From an uncultured Clostridium sp. (lineage in GTDB: Bacteria > Bacillota > Clostridia > Peptostreptococcales > Peptostreptococcaceae): DNA of 53,732 nt. Numbering within the stretch: the first letter of the stretch is position 1; every line of letters begins with the position of its first letter. The DNA lies in contig CAMBXR010000011.1 in assembly GCA_945871955.1 (NCBI GenBank), forward strand, positions 1-53,732. Reading direction: 5' to 3'. Under the pieces are notes generated by a model. It was given only the letters and a program-made list of their open reading frames with translations. It was not told the origin of the DNA and did no database searches. A program made the translations under genes and the position numbers. Positions 16,367 through 24,765 of the stretch are shown here, piece by piece.

Positions 16367-17902
16367 ATGAAAAAAATATATAAAAGCTCCGTCCAAAGAC
16401 TATTATTCTTATTTTTAACTTTAGCAATACAGATTAATATTATTTTTCTAGTTATGTTACAATTTAAAGATTATTTTTTATATTTTTATATTATTTCTTT
16501 AGTAACTGGATGTATTATTGTTTTTTATATTTTAAATGGGAAAAGTAATCCAAGTTATAAAATTGCATGGATAGTACCTATATTAATATTGCCCATATTT
16601 GGGGGAATATTTTATCTAATTTATGGGGGAAATAAATTAAGTAAAAGAGAAAAGAAAAAAATGAAAAATCAAAATACAAAAATGAAATCATCTTTGATTC
16701 AAAATCCTAATGTATTAGATAGATTGGAAAAAGAGAGCCAACATGCAAAAAACCAAGCTTTATATATGATAAACTATTCCAATTGTCCTATATATGAAAA
16801 TACTTATAATGAATATTTAACACCAGGTGAAGTTAAGTTTGAGAAATTAGTGGAAGAGTTAAAAAAAGCAAAACATTTTATCTTCTTAGAATACTTTATT
16901 ATAGAAGAAGGCATTATGTGGAATACAATTTTAGAAATACTTAAAGAAAAAGCTAAAGAAGGTGTGGATGTTAGAGTAATATATGATGATGTAGGTTGTG
17001 TAATGAAATTACCATATAAATATGGTGATAAGTTAGAAAAATACGGAATAAAATGCAGAGTGTTTAATCCATTTATTCCTATACTTACAAATAGGCTAAA
17101 TAATAGGGATCATAGAAAGATAGCTGTAATAGATGGCTATGTGGGATTTATGGGTGGAATTAACTTAGCAGATGAATATATTAATTCTTTTGAAAAATAT
17201 GGTCACTGGAAAGATGCAGCAATACTACTTAAGGGAGAAGCTGTATTTAACCTAACTGTCATGTTTTTAACTATGTGGGACTTTATAAATAATAGTGATG
17301 ATGATTATTTAAAATATAGACCAGAAAACTTTACTAATGAAAAATATTTATCTAAAGGGTACGTTCAACCCTTTGATGATAGTCCTTTAGTCAATGAACC
17401 TATTGGAGAAACTGTATATTTAAATCTTATTAATAAGGCTAAAAAATATATTTATATTAATACACCTTATTTGATTATCGATAATGAAATGGCAACAGCT
17501 TTAAAAATTGCAGCAAAATCTGGGATAGATGTGAGAATTGTAACACCTCATATTCCAGATAAATGGTTTGTTCATGCTGTTACAAGGTCTTATTATCATT
17601 CTTTTATTAAGGATAATATAAAGATTTACGAATATACACCAGGATTTATGCATTCAAAAACTTTTGTAGTGGATGATGAATATGCAGTTGTAGGAAGTAT
17701 AAATTTAGATTTTAGAAGTTTATATCTTCACTTTGAATGTGGTGCATGGCTTTATAAAACAGATAGTGTATTAAAAGTAAAAGAAGATTTTTTAGATACT
17801 TTAGAGTTATGTCAGCAAATAAGCTTACAAGATTGTGAAAATGTTAAATGGCCTGTGAAATTTGGCAGATTAATACTTCGTATGTTCTCACCCTTACTTT
17901 AA
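16367..17902 (+). CDS. cls: Cardiolipin synthase (phospholipase D family)
   Basis: The 511-residue protein has two N-terminal membrane segments (about 10-60), a PLD-nuclease N-terminal region, and two HKD motifs: DHRKIAVID with GFMGGIN, and HSKTFVVDD with VVGSIN. This is the bacterial Cls layout, which joins two phosphatidylglycerol molecules into cardiolipin plus glycerol at the membrane. The start at 16367 lies 16 bases from the AGGGGA site, a long gap, and no better in-frame start was seen upstream. It has its own promoter and terminator and is probably monocistronic. Confidence 0.93.
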   Translation: MKKIYKSSVQRLLFLFLTLAIQINIIFLVMLQFKDYFLYFYIISLVTGCIIVFYILNGKSNPSYKIAWIVPILILPIFGGIFYLIYGGNKLSKREKKKMKNQNTKMKSSLIQNPNVLDRLEKESQHAKNQALYMINYSNCPIYENTYNEYLTPGEVKFEKLVEELKKAKHFIFLEYFIIEEGIMWNTILEILKEKAKEGVDVRVIYDDVGCVMKLPYKYGDKLEKYGIKCRVFNPFIPILTNRLNNRDHRKIAVIDGYVGFMGGINLADEYINSFEKYGHWKDAAILLKGEAVFNLTVMFLTMWDFINNSDDDYLKYRPENFTNEKYLSKGYVQPFDDSPLVNEPIGETVYLNLINKAKKYIYINTPYLIIDNEMATALKIAAKSGIDVRIVTPHIPDKWFVHAVTRSYYHSFIKDNIKIYEYTPGFMHSKTFVVDDEYAVVGSINLDFRSLYLHFECGAWLYKTDSVLKVKEDFLDTLELCQQISLQDCENVKWPVKFGRLILRMFSPLL

Positions 17903-17938
17903 TAAAATATAATATGAAAATTATTATCATATAAAGAT

Positions 17939-17970
17939 ACCCTCCTAGATTAACTTAGGAGGGTTATTTT
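17939..17970 (+). terminator. Terminator of cls
   Basis: ACCCTCCTA / TTAGGAGGGT hairpin followed by TATTTTAATTT. Confidence 0.82.
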
Positions 17971-17988
17971 AATTTCCAACTACTTAAA

Positions 17989-18066
17989 GGAGCAACGGGC
18001 GAAGCTGTCGGCGACATGAAATGATTCGCCCACGCAGTGGCTTAAGCGAAGCGAATTTTTATTTAG
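17989..18066. repeat. GC-richer interspersed repeat, long copy
   Basis: This stretch stands out from its AT-rich surroundings. It holds an inverted repeat GGGCGAA (17997-18003) / TTCGCCC (18025-18031) and a second small hairpin CCAC-GCA-GTGG. It ends AGCGAAGCGAATTTTTATTT. Its GGCGACATGAA core and AGCGAATTTTTATTT end recur at about 19921-19950, so it appears to be a REP/MITE-like intergenic element. No open frame is present. Confidence 0.55.
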
Positions 18067-18167
18067 TATTCATGAAAGGACTGTAGAAATATATTTTAAA
18101 AATATAAATGACTATATAATAGAGTAAATTACATAAACTTACATATTGCGAAAAATTGCATCAATGA

Positions 18168-18196
18168 TAGACAAAAATAATAAAAACGTGTATTAT
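18168..18196 (+). promoter_or_regulatory. Promoter of the mscS gene
   Basis: TAGACA, 17 bases, TATTAT, 35 bases before the start codon. Confidence 0.55.
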
Positions 18197-18230
18197 ATAT
18201 TTTGTGAAATAGAATGGTGGAGGTAAATAT

Positions 18231-19100
18231 ATGACAAATGATTTAATTAACTCAATAGAAACTATGAGCTTTAAAAACATGACTATAGAGACAATGATAA
18301 CAAAACTAATAGAGTGGTCTTTTACTAGTGGAGTTAAATTGATAGTAGGTATTTTAGCTATAGTAATAGGATTTAAAATAATTAATAAATTATCAAAAAG
18401 ATTTATTGAATTTGCAGAAAAAAGAAATGTGGATATGACTTTAGTTAAGTTTATAAAGTCATTTATAAATTATTCACTAAAAATACTTCTTGTATTAGTT
18501 ATAGCTGGTGGATACTGGGATATACAATTATCAGGTCTTGCAGCCATAGTAGCATCAGCAGGGGTTGCCATAGGTCTTGCTCTTCAAGGAAGTTTATCTA
18601 ACTTCGCAGGAGGATTTATAATTTTACTACTTAGACCATTTAAAGTAGGAGATTATATACAAACGGGAGCATTTGAAGGTGCTGTTGAACAAATAGGAGT
18701 TTTCTATACTACACTAACAACAGTAGATAACAAGGTGGTTTTAATACCAAATGGAACTTTATCAAATGGAAGTTTAATAAACTATTCTACAAAAGATACA
18801 AGAAGAGTTGACTTAATATTCTCAGCAGGATATGAAAGTGATATATTAAAAGTTAGAAGAGTATTAAAAGAAATAGTTGAGAAAAATCCATTAATATTAG
18901 ATTATCCAGAGCCATTTGTTGGTTTATATGAACAGGGAGCAAATTCTTTAAACTTTGCTGTAAGAGTATGGGTTAATACACCTGATTACTGGACGGTTTA
19001 TTTTGATTTATTAGAACAAGTTAAATTAAGATTTGACGAAGAAGAAATATCTATACCATATCCACAAATGGATTTACATGTAAAACAAATAGTAAAATAA
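18231..19100 (+). CDS. mscS: Small-conductance mechanosensitive channel, MscS family
   Basis: A 289-residue protein close in size to E. coli MscS. Three membrane segments are visible. The third, pore-lining one is rich in Gly and Ala (AAIVASAGVAIGLALQGSLSN) and is followed by the FAGGFIILLLRPFKVGDYI beta domain and an IPNGTLSNGSLINYS loop, both typical of MscS. It opens under membrane tension to release solutes during hypo-osmotic shock. The start is ATG 18231 behind TGGAGG. It is a single-gene unit with its own promoter and terminator. Confidence 0.94.
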   Translation: MTNDLINSIETMSFKNMTIETMITKLIEWSFTSGVKLIVGILAIVIGFKIINKLSKRFIEFAEKRNVDMTLVKFIKSFINYSLKILLVLVIAGGYWDIQLSGLAAIVASAGVAIGLALQGSLSNFAGGFIILLLRPFKVGDYIQTGAFEGAVEQIGVFYTTLTTVDNKVVLIPNGTLSNGSLINYSTKDTRRVDLIFSAGYESDILKVRRVLKEIVEKNPLILDYPEPFVGLYEQGANSLNFAVRVWVNTPDYWTVYFDLLEQVKLRFDEEEISIPYPQMDLHVKQIVK

Positions 19101-19105
19101 TTATG

Positions 19106-19132
19106 AAGATCACAGAAATGTGGTCTTTTTTA
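19106..19132 (+). terminator. Terminator of mscS
   Basis: AAGATCACA / TGTGGTCTT with GAAA loop and T run. Confidence 0.8.
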
Positions 19133-19276
19133 AATTCACTTATTTAAATGAGAAAGCAAGTATTTTGATATAAAAAATTCTTAAGATTATATTAAAATTA
19201 CTTATATAAGGATTTAAATAAAACTTAATATGATATAATAAATACAATAAATTTTATTATTAAAAAGGAGAATATT

Positions 19277-19867
19277 ATGGAGTTTATTCAAGACATATAC
19301 AATATAGTAAATGATTATTGGATATTGTCTATTGCAGTTGGATTAGTAAGTGTATTTGTAGAAAGTTTTTTACCTATATTACCATTAGTAGCAATTGTTA
19401 CAGCAAATGCTGCATTATTTGGGATGATTCCGGGATTTGTAATATCATGGTTAGGATCAGTATCGGGAACTATATGTTTATTTTGGGCAGTAAAAAAATT
19501 GAGTGATGGGAAATTTGTAAAGCTTTTAACAAATGAAAAAGTTGAAAAGGCCATAGATTGGGTTGAAGAAAAAGGATTCAAGTTATTATTTTTAGCTTAT
19601 GCTTGTCCATTTTTACCAGCATGTGTAATAACCATATCACAAGGACTTTCTAAAAGAGACTCAGCTGATTTTATATCTGCAGTAGTAGCTGGAAAACTTG
19701 TTATGTTTTTTATAATTAGTTATATAGGAAAAGATATTATAGGATTTATAACAAGTCCAATAAAAGTATTAACATTAACAGTAATAACTTTTATAGCATG
19801 GAAAATAGGAAATAAACTTAACAAAGACTTAGAAAATTACGAGCATAAAAAAATAAATGAAGAGTAG
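19277..19867 (+). CDS. VTT-domain (DedA/TVP38-like) membrane protein
   Basis: This 196-residue membrane protein shows the VTT (SNARE-associated Golgi protein) pattern: an N-terminal segment with VFVESFLPILPL, a glycine-rich GSVSGTICLFWAVKKL segment, then a loop and the LAYACPFLPACVITISQGLS re-entrant motif, and closing membrane helices. DedA/TVP38 relatives act in lipid flipping and membrane homeostasis. ATG 19277 follows AAAGGAG. The terminator stem begins inside the last codons. The specific substrate is unknown. Confidence 0.82.
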   Translation: MEFIQDIYNIVNDYWILSIAVGLVSVFVESFLPILPLVAIVTANAALFGMIPGFVISWLGSVSGTICLFWAVKKLSDGKFVKLLTNEKVEKAIDWVEEKGFKLLFLAYACPFLPACVITISQGLSKRDSADFISAVVAGKLVMFFIISYIGKDIIGFITSPIKVLTLTVITFIAWKIGNKLNKDLENYEHKKINEE

Positions 19868-19893
19868 AATTATCTATTCTTCATTTATTTTTT
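19851..19893 (+). terminator. Terminator of the VTT gene, overlapping its 3' end
   Basis: AAATAAATGAAGA / TCTTCATTTATTT, 13 perfect pairs extended by TAGA/TCTA, then T residues. Confidence 0.8.
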
Positions 19894-19914
19894 ACTTACA
19901 TAGCTCTAAGACTT

Positions 19915-19952
19915 AGATATTGGCGACATGAAGCATAGCGAATTTTTATTTT
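19915..19952. repeat. Interspersed repeat, short copy
   Basis: ATTGGCGACATGAAGCATAGCGAATTTTTATTTTG shares GGCGACATGAA and AGCGAATTTTTATTT with the longer copy near 18.0 kb but lacks its middle, including both hairpins. Its edge supplies the TAA stop of lplA on the minus strand. Confidence 0.5.
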
Positions 19953-20932
19953 GCACCCATAATACCTGATACTAATATATCTATATTACAATTTAAAAAA
20001 TAATTATTAATGTCAACATCTTCTAAAGCAGATTTAATGCTATATTCATTATGTTTAACATTTCTTAACTTATCCTCGATAAACGAAATATCTTCTTTTC
20101 CAAAGAAATCACCGAAGAATTTTATATCTTTTATTAATCCATCATGAACATCTAAACTAAACTCTACATTTCCACCAGGATATTTTAATTCATTATTAAG
20201 GGAATATTTAGGAGAATATCCAAAGTTCCATTCCCATGTACTGTATTTTTCTTCTACTAATTTGTTTATTGATTCAATATCTTTGTCATTTAATTCATAA
20301 AAATGACTATTTTCATCTCTTTTATTTATAAAATCCATTAAATAATCTTTAAATTCTAAAACAGTCATTTCTTTATCTAAATGACTACTAATATTAGTAA
20401 CACGTGATTTAACAGACTTTACACTTTTACCTTTGAATTTTGAAGGCTTAACTTTTAATGCATTGGATAAATCATTAATTTCAGATGAAAACAAAAGTGT
20501 ACCATGATGCATTACTTTATTTTTATAATTATACTGAGCATTTCCAGAAAATTTCTGTCCATCAATCAGCAAATCATTTCGACCTGAAAATTCAGCATGA
20601 ACATTTAATTCTTTAAGAGCTTCAACAATTGGCATTGTAAATTTCTTAAAATCACTAAAACTATTATCATTACAAGAGATAAAAGTAAAGTTAATATTAC
20701 CTAAATCGTGAAATACTGCTCCACCGCCAGACAGTCTTCTTACTACTTTAATATTATTCTCTTTTACATAATCATAATTAATTTCAGATAATGTATTTTG
20801 ATTTTTACCAACTATAATTGAGTTTTCATTTTGCCATAAGAGAAATATATCTTCATTAGTATTTTTTAAAAAATATTCTTCCATTGCTAAATTAAAATAA
20901 GCATTAGTGTTAGTATTATTGATTAATAACAT
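19946..20932 (-). CDS. lplA: Lipoate-protein ligase A
   Basis: A 328-residue LplA. The signature RRLSGGGAVFHDLGN (about 65-79), the GRNDLLIDGQKFSGNAQ loop and the HHGTLLF strand are diagnostic of the lipoyl-AMP/ligase fold; the C-terminal accessory domain is present. It attaches free lipoate to E2 or GcvH proteins using ATP. ATG 20932 follows GGAGGAG. No lipoylated-enzyme gene is nearby, so it is probably a scavenging ligase acting in trans. The stop codon sits inside a small dispersed repeat. Confidence 0.92.
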   Translation of the reverse strand: MLLINNTNTNAYFNLAMEEYFLKNTNEDIFLLWQNENSIIVGKNQNTLSEINYDYVKENNIKVVRRLSGGGAVFHDLGNINFTFISCNDNSFSDFKKFTMPIVEALKELNVHAEFSGRNDLLIDGQKFSGNAQYNYKNKVMHHGTLLFSSEINDLSNALKVKPSKFKGKSVKSVKSRVTNISSHLDKEMTVLEFKDYLMDFINKRDENSHFYELNDKDIESINKLVEEKYSTWEWNFGYSPKYSLNNELKYPGGNVEFSLDVHDGLIKDIKFFGDFFGKEDISFIEDKLRNVKHNEYSIKSALEDVDINNYFLNCNIDILVSGIMGAK

Positions 20933-21123
20933 GATTACTCCTCCATAGTATTTTATAATAAATTATTCTTCTAATATTTGACAAAATATAATAATATCCT
21001 CTAATAAATTAAAAAAATATATTTTTAATAAGAAAGTTTTCTTAATTATAAAAAAGAAAATAAAGGATTTATTATAGAAAAGAGGAAGATTAATAATAGT
21101 CTATATGTGAGGAGGTAAAGATT

Positions 21124-21732
21124 TTGAAAAGAATAGTTTCTATATTTATTTGTGTAATACTTTTTAGTTTAACAGGATGCAATAAATCAGAAAATGACAA
21201 ACTTACAAGCAATTTTTATGATAATAGACAAAATGATAAAATAGAAATATATTCAGATACTAATTCAAAAGAAGTAAAAGATTTATTAAAATCCTATGGA
21301 AGATCTAAAAATTTAACTGTGGAGAAAGCAGGTAAAAGAAATATAGTAGTAATAGAGAATGAAAAGATTGTGAAGAATGAAAATCTATGGAATGACTTTT
21401 ATGAAAATATTAAAAATAAAAAAGAAGATAGTATATTAATTCTTCAATATACACAACAAAATGATCCAATACTAACATATTTATCGTATAAAGATGATAA
21501 ATTTTTTATGATAGAAGATGATTCTAGAGATCAGTATAGAGAATCAAAAGAAAAGGATTATTATGAATATACTTTTAAATATCTAAAAATGTTTGAAGAA
21601 AATAATAAAATATATGTATATTTATTAGATGACGATGAAATTACTTTAGATAAACTTAATTACTCTCTTTTAAGTTCAAAAGTTTCTGATTGGATACCTT
21701 ATGCTTTTGTATTTTATTACAGTAAAATATAA
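21124..21732 (+). CDS. Lipoprotein, possibly DUF4362-like
   Basis: The start is TTG 21124, eight bases after GAGGAGG. The first 20 residues form a lipoprotein signal with lipobox LTGC. The mature part (about 183 residues) contains ILQYTQQNDPILTYLSYKDDKF and DDSRDQYRE, which resemble DUF4362 proteins (a YTxEGDPI... pattern), though I cannot confirm this. Divergent from lplA, and a single gene ahead of the lysine riboswitch. Function unknown; surface-anchored by inference. Confidence 0.65.
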   Translation: MKRIVSIFICVILFSLTGCNKSENDKLTSNFYDNRQNDKIEIYSDTNSKEVKDLLKSYGRSKNLTVEKAGKRNIVVIENEKIVKNENLWNDFYENIKNKKEDSILILQYTQQNDPILTYLSYKDDKFFMIEDDSRDQYRESKEKDYYEYTFKYLKMFEENNKIYVYLLDDDEITLDKLNYSLLSSKVSDWIPYAFVFYYSKI

Positions 21733-21763
21733 TAAAAAGTATATATAAAATAAAAAATATATA

Positions 21764-21792
21764 TTGTTTTTTACGAAAATATATAATATACT
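21764..21792 (+). promoter_or_regulatory. Promoter of the first lysine riboswitch
   Basis: TTGTTT, 17 bases, TATACT. The second lysine riboswitch has the same TATACT -10 and 17-base spacing. Confidence 0.6.
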
Positions 21793-21814
21793 ATATAAAA
21801 CAACAAGTGAATAT

Positions 21815-22048
21815 ATAGGTAGAGGCGCGAAATTTATCAGTATTAATAATGAGGTAAGCACGATGACTTATTAAGAAAGGAAATTTTGCCGAAGTATATA
21901 ACTGATGCTTTAAGGTTATATAACTGGGTGTATATAGAATATATATGCAACTGTCACTAGTTTTAGTGTTGAGCTATCATTGAGAAGAACTAATATTATT
22001 TTTTAGTGTTGAATTTATACCTTGATAAGCTTTATCAAGGTTTTTTTA
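21815..22048 (+). ncRNA. Lysine riboswitch (L-box) controlling the first NhaC/LysW gene
   Basis: Conserved L-box blocks occur in order: TAGAGGCGCGAA (21820-21831), GAAAGGAAATTTTGCCGAAG, a CTGATGCTTTAAGG segment, ACTGGGTG, ACTGTCACTAG, and GAGCTATCATTGAG ending near 21984. A terminator, ACCTTGATAA / TTTATCAAGGT plus seven T, lies at 22019-22047. Lysine binding should cause termination before the transporter gene. Confidence 0.92.
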
Positions 22049-22105
22049 TTATTAAAAATAGCAAAGCCCTAAAATATTCACAAATGATTATAGGGGGAAA
22101 ATAAA

Positions 22106-23851
22106 ATGAACAAAAAAAATGCAAGATTATTTTTAATTACCACAATGTTATTTGTAATGTCAAGTGTATCGACTTTTGCTGCAGAAACAGATATAGCTAC
22201 AGTAAATGCAGAGAAATTTGGAGTACTTACTATACTTCCACCATTAGTTGCTATAGTTTTAGCTTTTGCAACTAAAAATGTTATAGTATCTCTAGTTCTT
22301 GGAGTAATGTCAGGTGGCTTTTTACTTAACTTAAATGGGATGAATGTAATTTCAGCTTTATTTAGCTCATTTTTAGATTTAGTTGATAGAGCAATAGCTG
22401 CTTTAGCAGATCCATGGAATGCAGGTATAATTCTTCAAGTTTTAGCCATAGGAGGAGTTATAAACTTAGTTGCTAAAATGGGTGGGGCAAAAGCCATAGC
22501 TGAAGCCTTAGCAAAAAAAGCAAAAAATGCAAGAAGTGCTCAGTTAATAACATGGGCATCTGGTCTTTTAGTATTCTTTGATGACTATGCAAATTCTTTA
22601 ATAATAGGACCTATGATGAGACCTGTTACAGATAAAATGAAAATATCAAGAGAAAGACTTGCCTTTGTAATAGATGCTACAGCAGCACCAGTTGCAGGAC
22701 TTGCCATAATATCAACATGGGTTGGTTTAGAAGTTGGATTAATAGGAGATGGATTTAATGCTATAGGAGTAGAAGCAAATGCATTTAGTGTATTTTTAAA
22801 TACTATTCCATTTAGATTCTATAATATTTTAATATTAGGATTTATAGTATTAACAAGTATTATGTTAAAAGACTTTGGTCCAATGAGAGAAGCAGAGTTA
22901 AGAGCTAGAAGAGGAGAATCGAAATTAGCTTCTAGCAAAGAAATAGATGAAAAAATAAGTAGTGAACATAGCGATTTAGAACCACTACCAGGTGTTAAAC
23001 TAAATATATGGAATGCAATAATACCAATAGGTATATTAATAGTTGGAGCATTATTTGCATTTTATTATAGTGGATATCAAACAATACTTTCAGGTGATGA
23101 TGCTACTTTAATAGAATTAGTTAAAAACTCACCTTTATCATTTGTATCAATAAGAGAAGCTTTTTCTAATGCAGATGCATCAGTAGCTTTATTCCAAGCA
23201 GCATTATTTGCAGGTATAGTCGCTTTATGTATGGGTGTTAATAAAAAAATATTCACAGTATCTGAAGGTTTAGAAATGTGGGTAGATGGAATGAAAACTT
23301 TAGTAATTACATGTGTAATATTAATATGTGCATGGTCACTTTCATCAGTAATAAAAGAACTGGGAACTGCTAAATTCTTAGTAACATTATTATCAGGATC
23401 AGTACCAGCATTCTTACTACCGAGTATAATATTTGTATTAGGTGGAATAATATCATTTGCTACAGGAACATCATTTGGAACAATTGGTATACTTATGCCA
23501 CTTACTATACCACTTGCTCACTCTATAAACCCAGAAATGTCTTATATAGTAGTTTCTATAAGTGCAGTGCTTACTGGTTCTATATTTGGAGATCACTGTT
23601 CACCAATATCAGATACAACAATACTTTCATCTATGGGTGCAGGATGTAATCATATAGATCATGTTAGAACACAAATGCCATATGCATTATTTGTAGGTGC
23701 TATAGCTATATTATTTGGTTATATACCAGCAGGATTTGGACTTCCTATTTATTTAATAATGCCAGTTGCATTTATGGTAATGTTTATAGGAATACAAATA
23801 TTTGGTAAAAGTGTAGATATAGACGAAAATGAAGAAAAATTAATAGCTTAA
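22106..23851 (+). CDS. lysW: NhaC-family transporter, probable lysine permease LysW
   Basis: A 581-residue NhaC-superfamily membrane protein with an N-terminal signal-like segment and motifs DDYANSLIIGPMMRPVTD, ATAAPVAG, FATGTSFGTIG and FGDHCSPISDTTILSSMGAG. NhaC proteins are named for Na+/H+ exchange, but L-box-regulated members (LysW) have been predicted as lysine transporters. Control by a lysine riboswitch is the main evidence here for lysine import. ATG 22106 follows AGGGGG. A close paralogue with its own L-box lies 2.7 kb downstream. Confidence 0.85.
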   Translation: MNKKNARLFLITTMLFVMSSVSTFAAETDIATVNAEKFGVLTILPPLVAIVLAFATKNVIVSLVLGVMSGGFLLNLNGMNVISALFSSFLDLVDRAIAALADPWNAGIILQVLAIGGVINLVAKMGGAKAIAEALAKKAKNARSAQLITWASGLLVFFDDYANSLIIGPMMRPVTDKMKISRERLAFVIDATAAPVAGLAIISTWVGLEVGLIGDGFNAIGVEANAFSVFLNTIPFRFYNILILGFIVLTSIMLKDFGPMREAELRARRGESKLASSKEIDEKISSEHSDLEPLPGVKLNIWNAIIPIGILIVGALFAFYYSGYQTILSGDDATLIELVKNSPLSFVSIREAFSNADASVALFQAALFAGIVALCMGVNKKIFTVSEGLEMWVDGMKTLVITCVILICAWSLSSVIKELGTAKFLVTLLSGSVPAFLLPSIIFVLGGIISFATGTSFGTIGILMPLTIPLAHSINPEMSYIVVSISAVLTGSIFGDHCSPISDTTILSSMGAGCNHIDHVRTQMPYALFVGAIAILFGYIPAGFGLPIYLIMPVAFMVMFIGIQIFGKSVDIDENEEKLIA

Positions 23852-23865
23852 TTTTATAAAGATAT

Positions 23866-23912
23866 AAATCCATTTAAACTATGGTATTTACCAAGTTTAA
23901 ATGGATTTTTTT
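23866..23912 (+). terminator. Terminator of the first lysW
   Basis: AAATCCATTTAAACT / AGTTTAAATGGATTT with a long T run. Confidence 0.85.
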
Positions 23913-23971
23913 TTTATATCTAGTACAAACTATATAGTAGATTTTATTGTAATAATTAAAGGAGAATTTAT

Positions 23972-24682
23972 ATGAAAAATAATTTTACAATGAGGACAGG
24001 TCTATTAATAGGAGAAGAAAATCTAGAAAAACTAAGAAATTCATATATTCTTGTCATAGGTGTAGGTGGAGTTGGGAGCTTTTGTGTAGAAGCATTAGTA
24101 AGATGTGGAGTTGGAAATATAACTATAGTAGATTATGCAAAAGTTGAAGAAAGTGATTTTAATAGACAGTTACCAGGGTTAATTTCTAATTTAAATAAAG
24201 AGAAAGTTCAAGTAGTAAAAAATAGATTACTAGATATAAATAAAGATTTAAATATAAAAGCAATTAACTGTGTTTTTAATGAAGAAAGTAGCAGTGAAAT
24301 ATTTAGTGAAAATTATGATTATGTAATTGATGCAATAGATATGGTTTCTTCAAAAATTCATTTAATAGAGCTATGTATAAATAAAAATATACCGATAATA
24401 AGTTCTATGGGAATGGGAAACAAACTAGATCCAACTAAAATTGAAATTAATGATATATCACAAACACATACATGTCCACTGGCAAAGGTAATTAGAAAAG
24501 AGCTTAGGGATAGAGGTATAGAACATTTAAAAGTAGTATTTTCAACTGAGAAGCCTTTGGAAGTTAGAGAAAAAATATCAAATGGTCATAGAATATTACC
24601 TGGAAGTATATCTTTTATGTCTTCTTGTGGAGGGTTAATTATAGCATCTCAAGTGATAAGAGATTTATTATATGAAAAATAA
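23972..24682 (+). CDS. tcdA: tRNA threonylcarbamoyladenosine dehydratase
   Basis: A 236-residue E1-like protein beginning with RTGLLIGEENLEKL and the nucleotide-binding GVGGVGSF motif, followed by VDYAKVEESDFNRQ (Asp and Arg of ATP/Mg binding). The later SSMGMGNKLDPTKIEI and CPLAKVIRKELRDRG blocks are characteristic of TcdA (YgdL/CsdL), which cyclises t6A37 in ANN-decoding tRNAs, and separate it from MoeB/ThiF. It lies between NhaC transporters without functional linkage and has its own terminator. Confidence 0.88.
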   Translation: MKNNFTMRTGLLIGEENLEKLRNSYILVIGVGGVGSFCVEALVRCGVGNITIVDYAKVEESDFNRQLPGLISNLNKEKVQVVKNRLLDINKDLNIKAINCVFNEESSSEIFSENYDYVIDAIDMVSSKIHLIELCINKNIPIISSMGMGNKLDPTKIEINDISQTHTCPLAKVIRKELRDRGIEHLKVVFSTEKPLEVREKISNGHRILPGSISFMSSCGGLIIASQVIRDLLYEK

Positions 24683-24705
24683 ATTAAAACTACAAAGTAT
24701 AAAGT

Positions 24706-24744
24706 AAAAAATAGTAATAACTTCTAAAATTATTACTATTTTTT
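24706..24744. terminator. Bidirectional terminator between tcdA and the minus-strand NhaC gene
   Basis: AAAAAATAGTAATAA / TTATTACTATTTTTT, 15 perfect pairs, usable on both strands. Confidence 0.85.
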
Positions 24745-24765
24745 ATTATTTATAGAAGGTTTATA

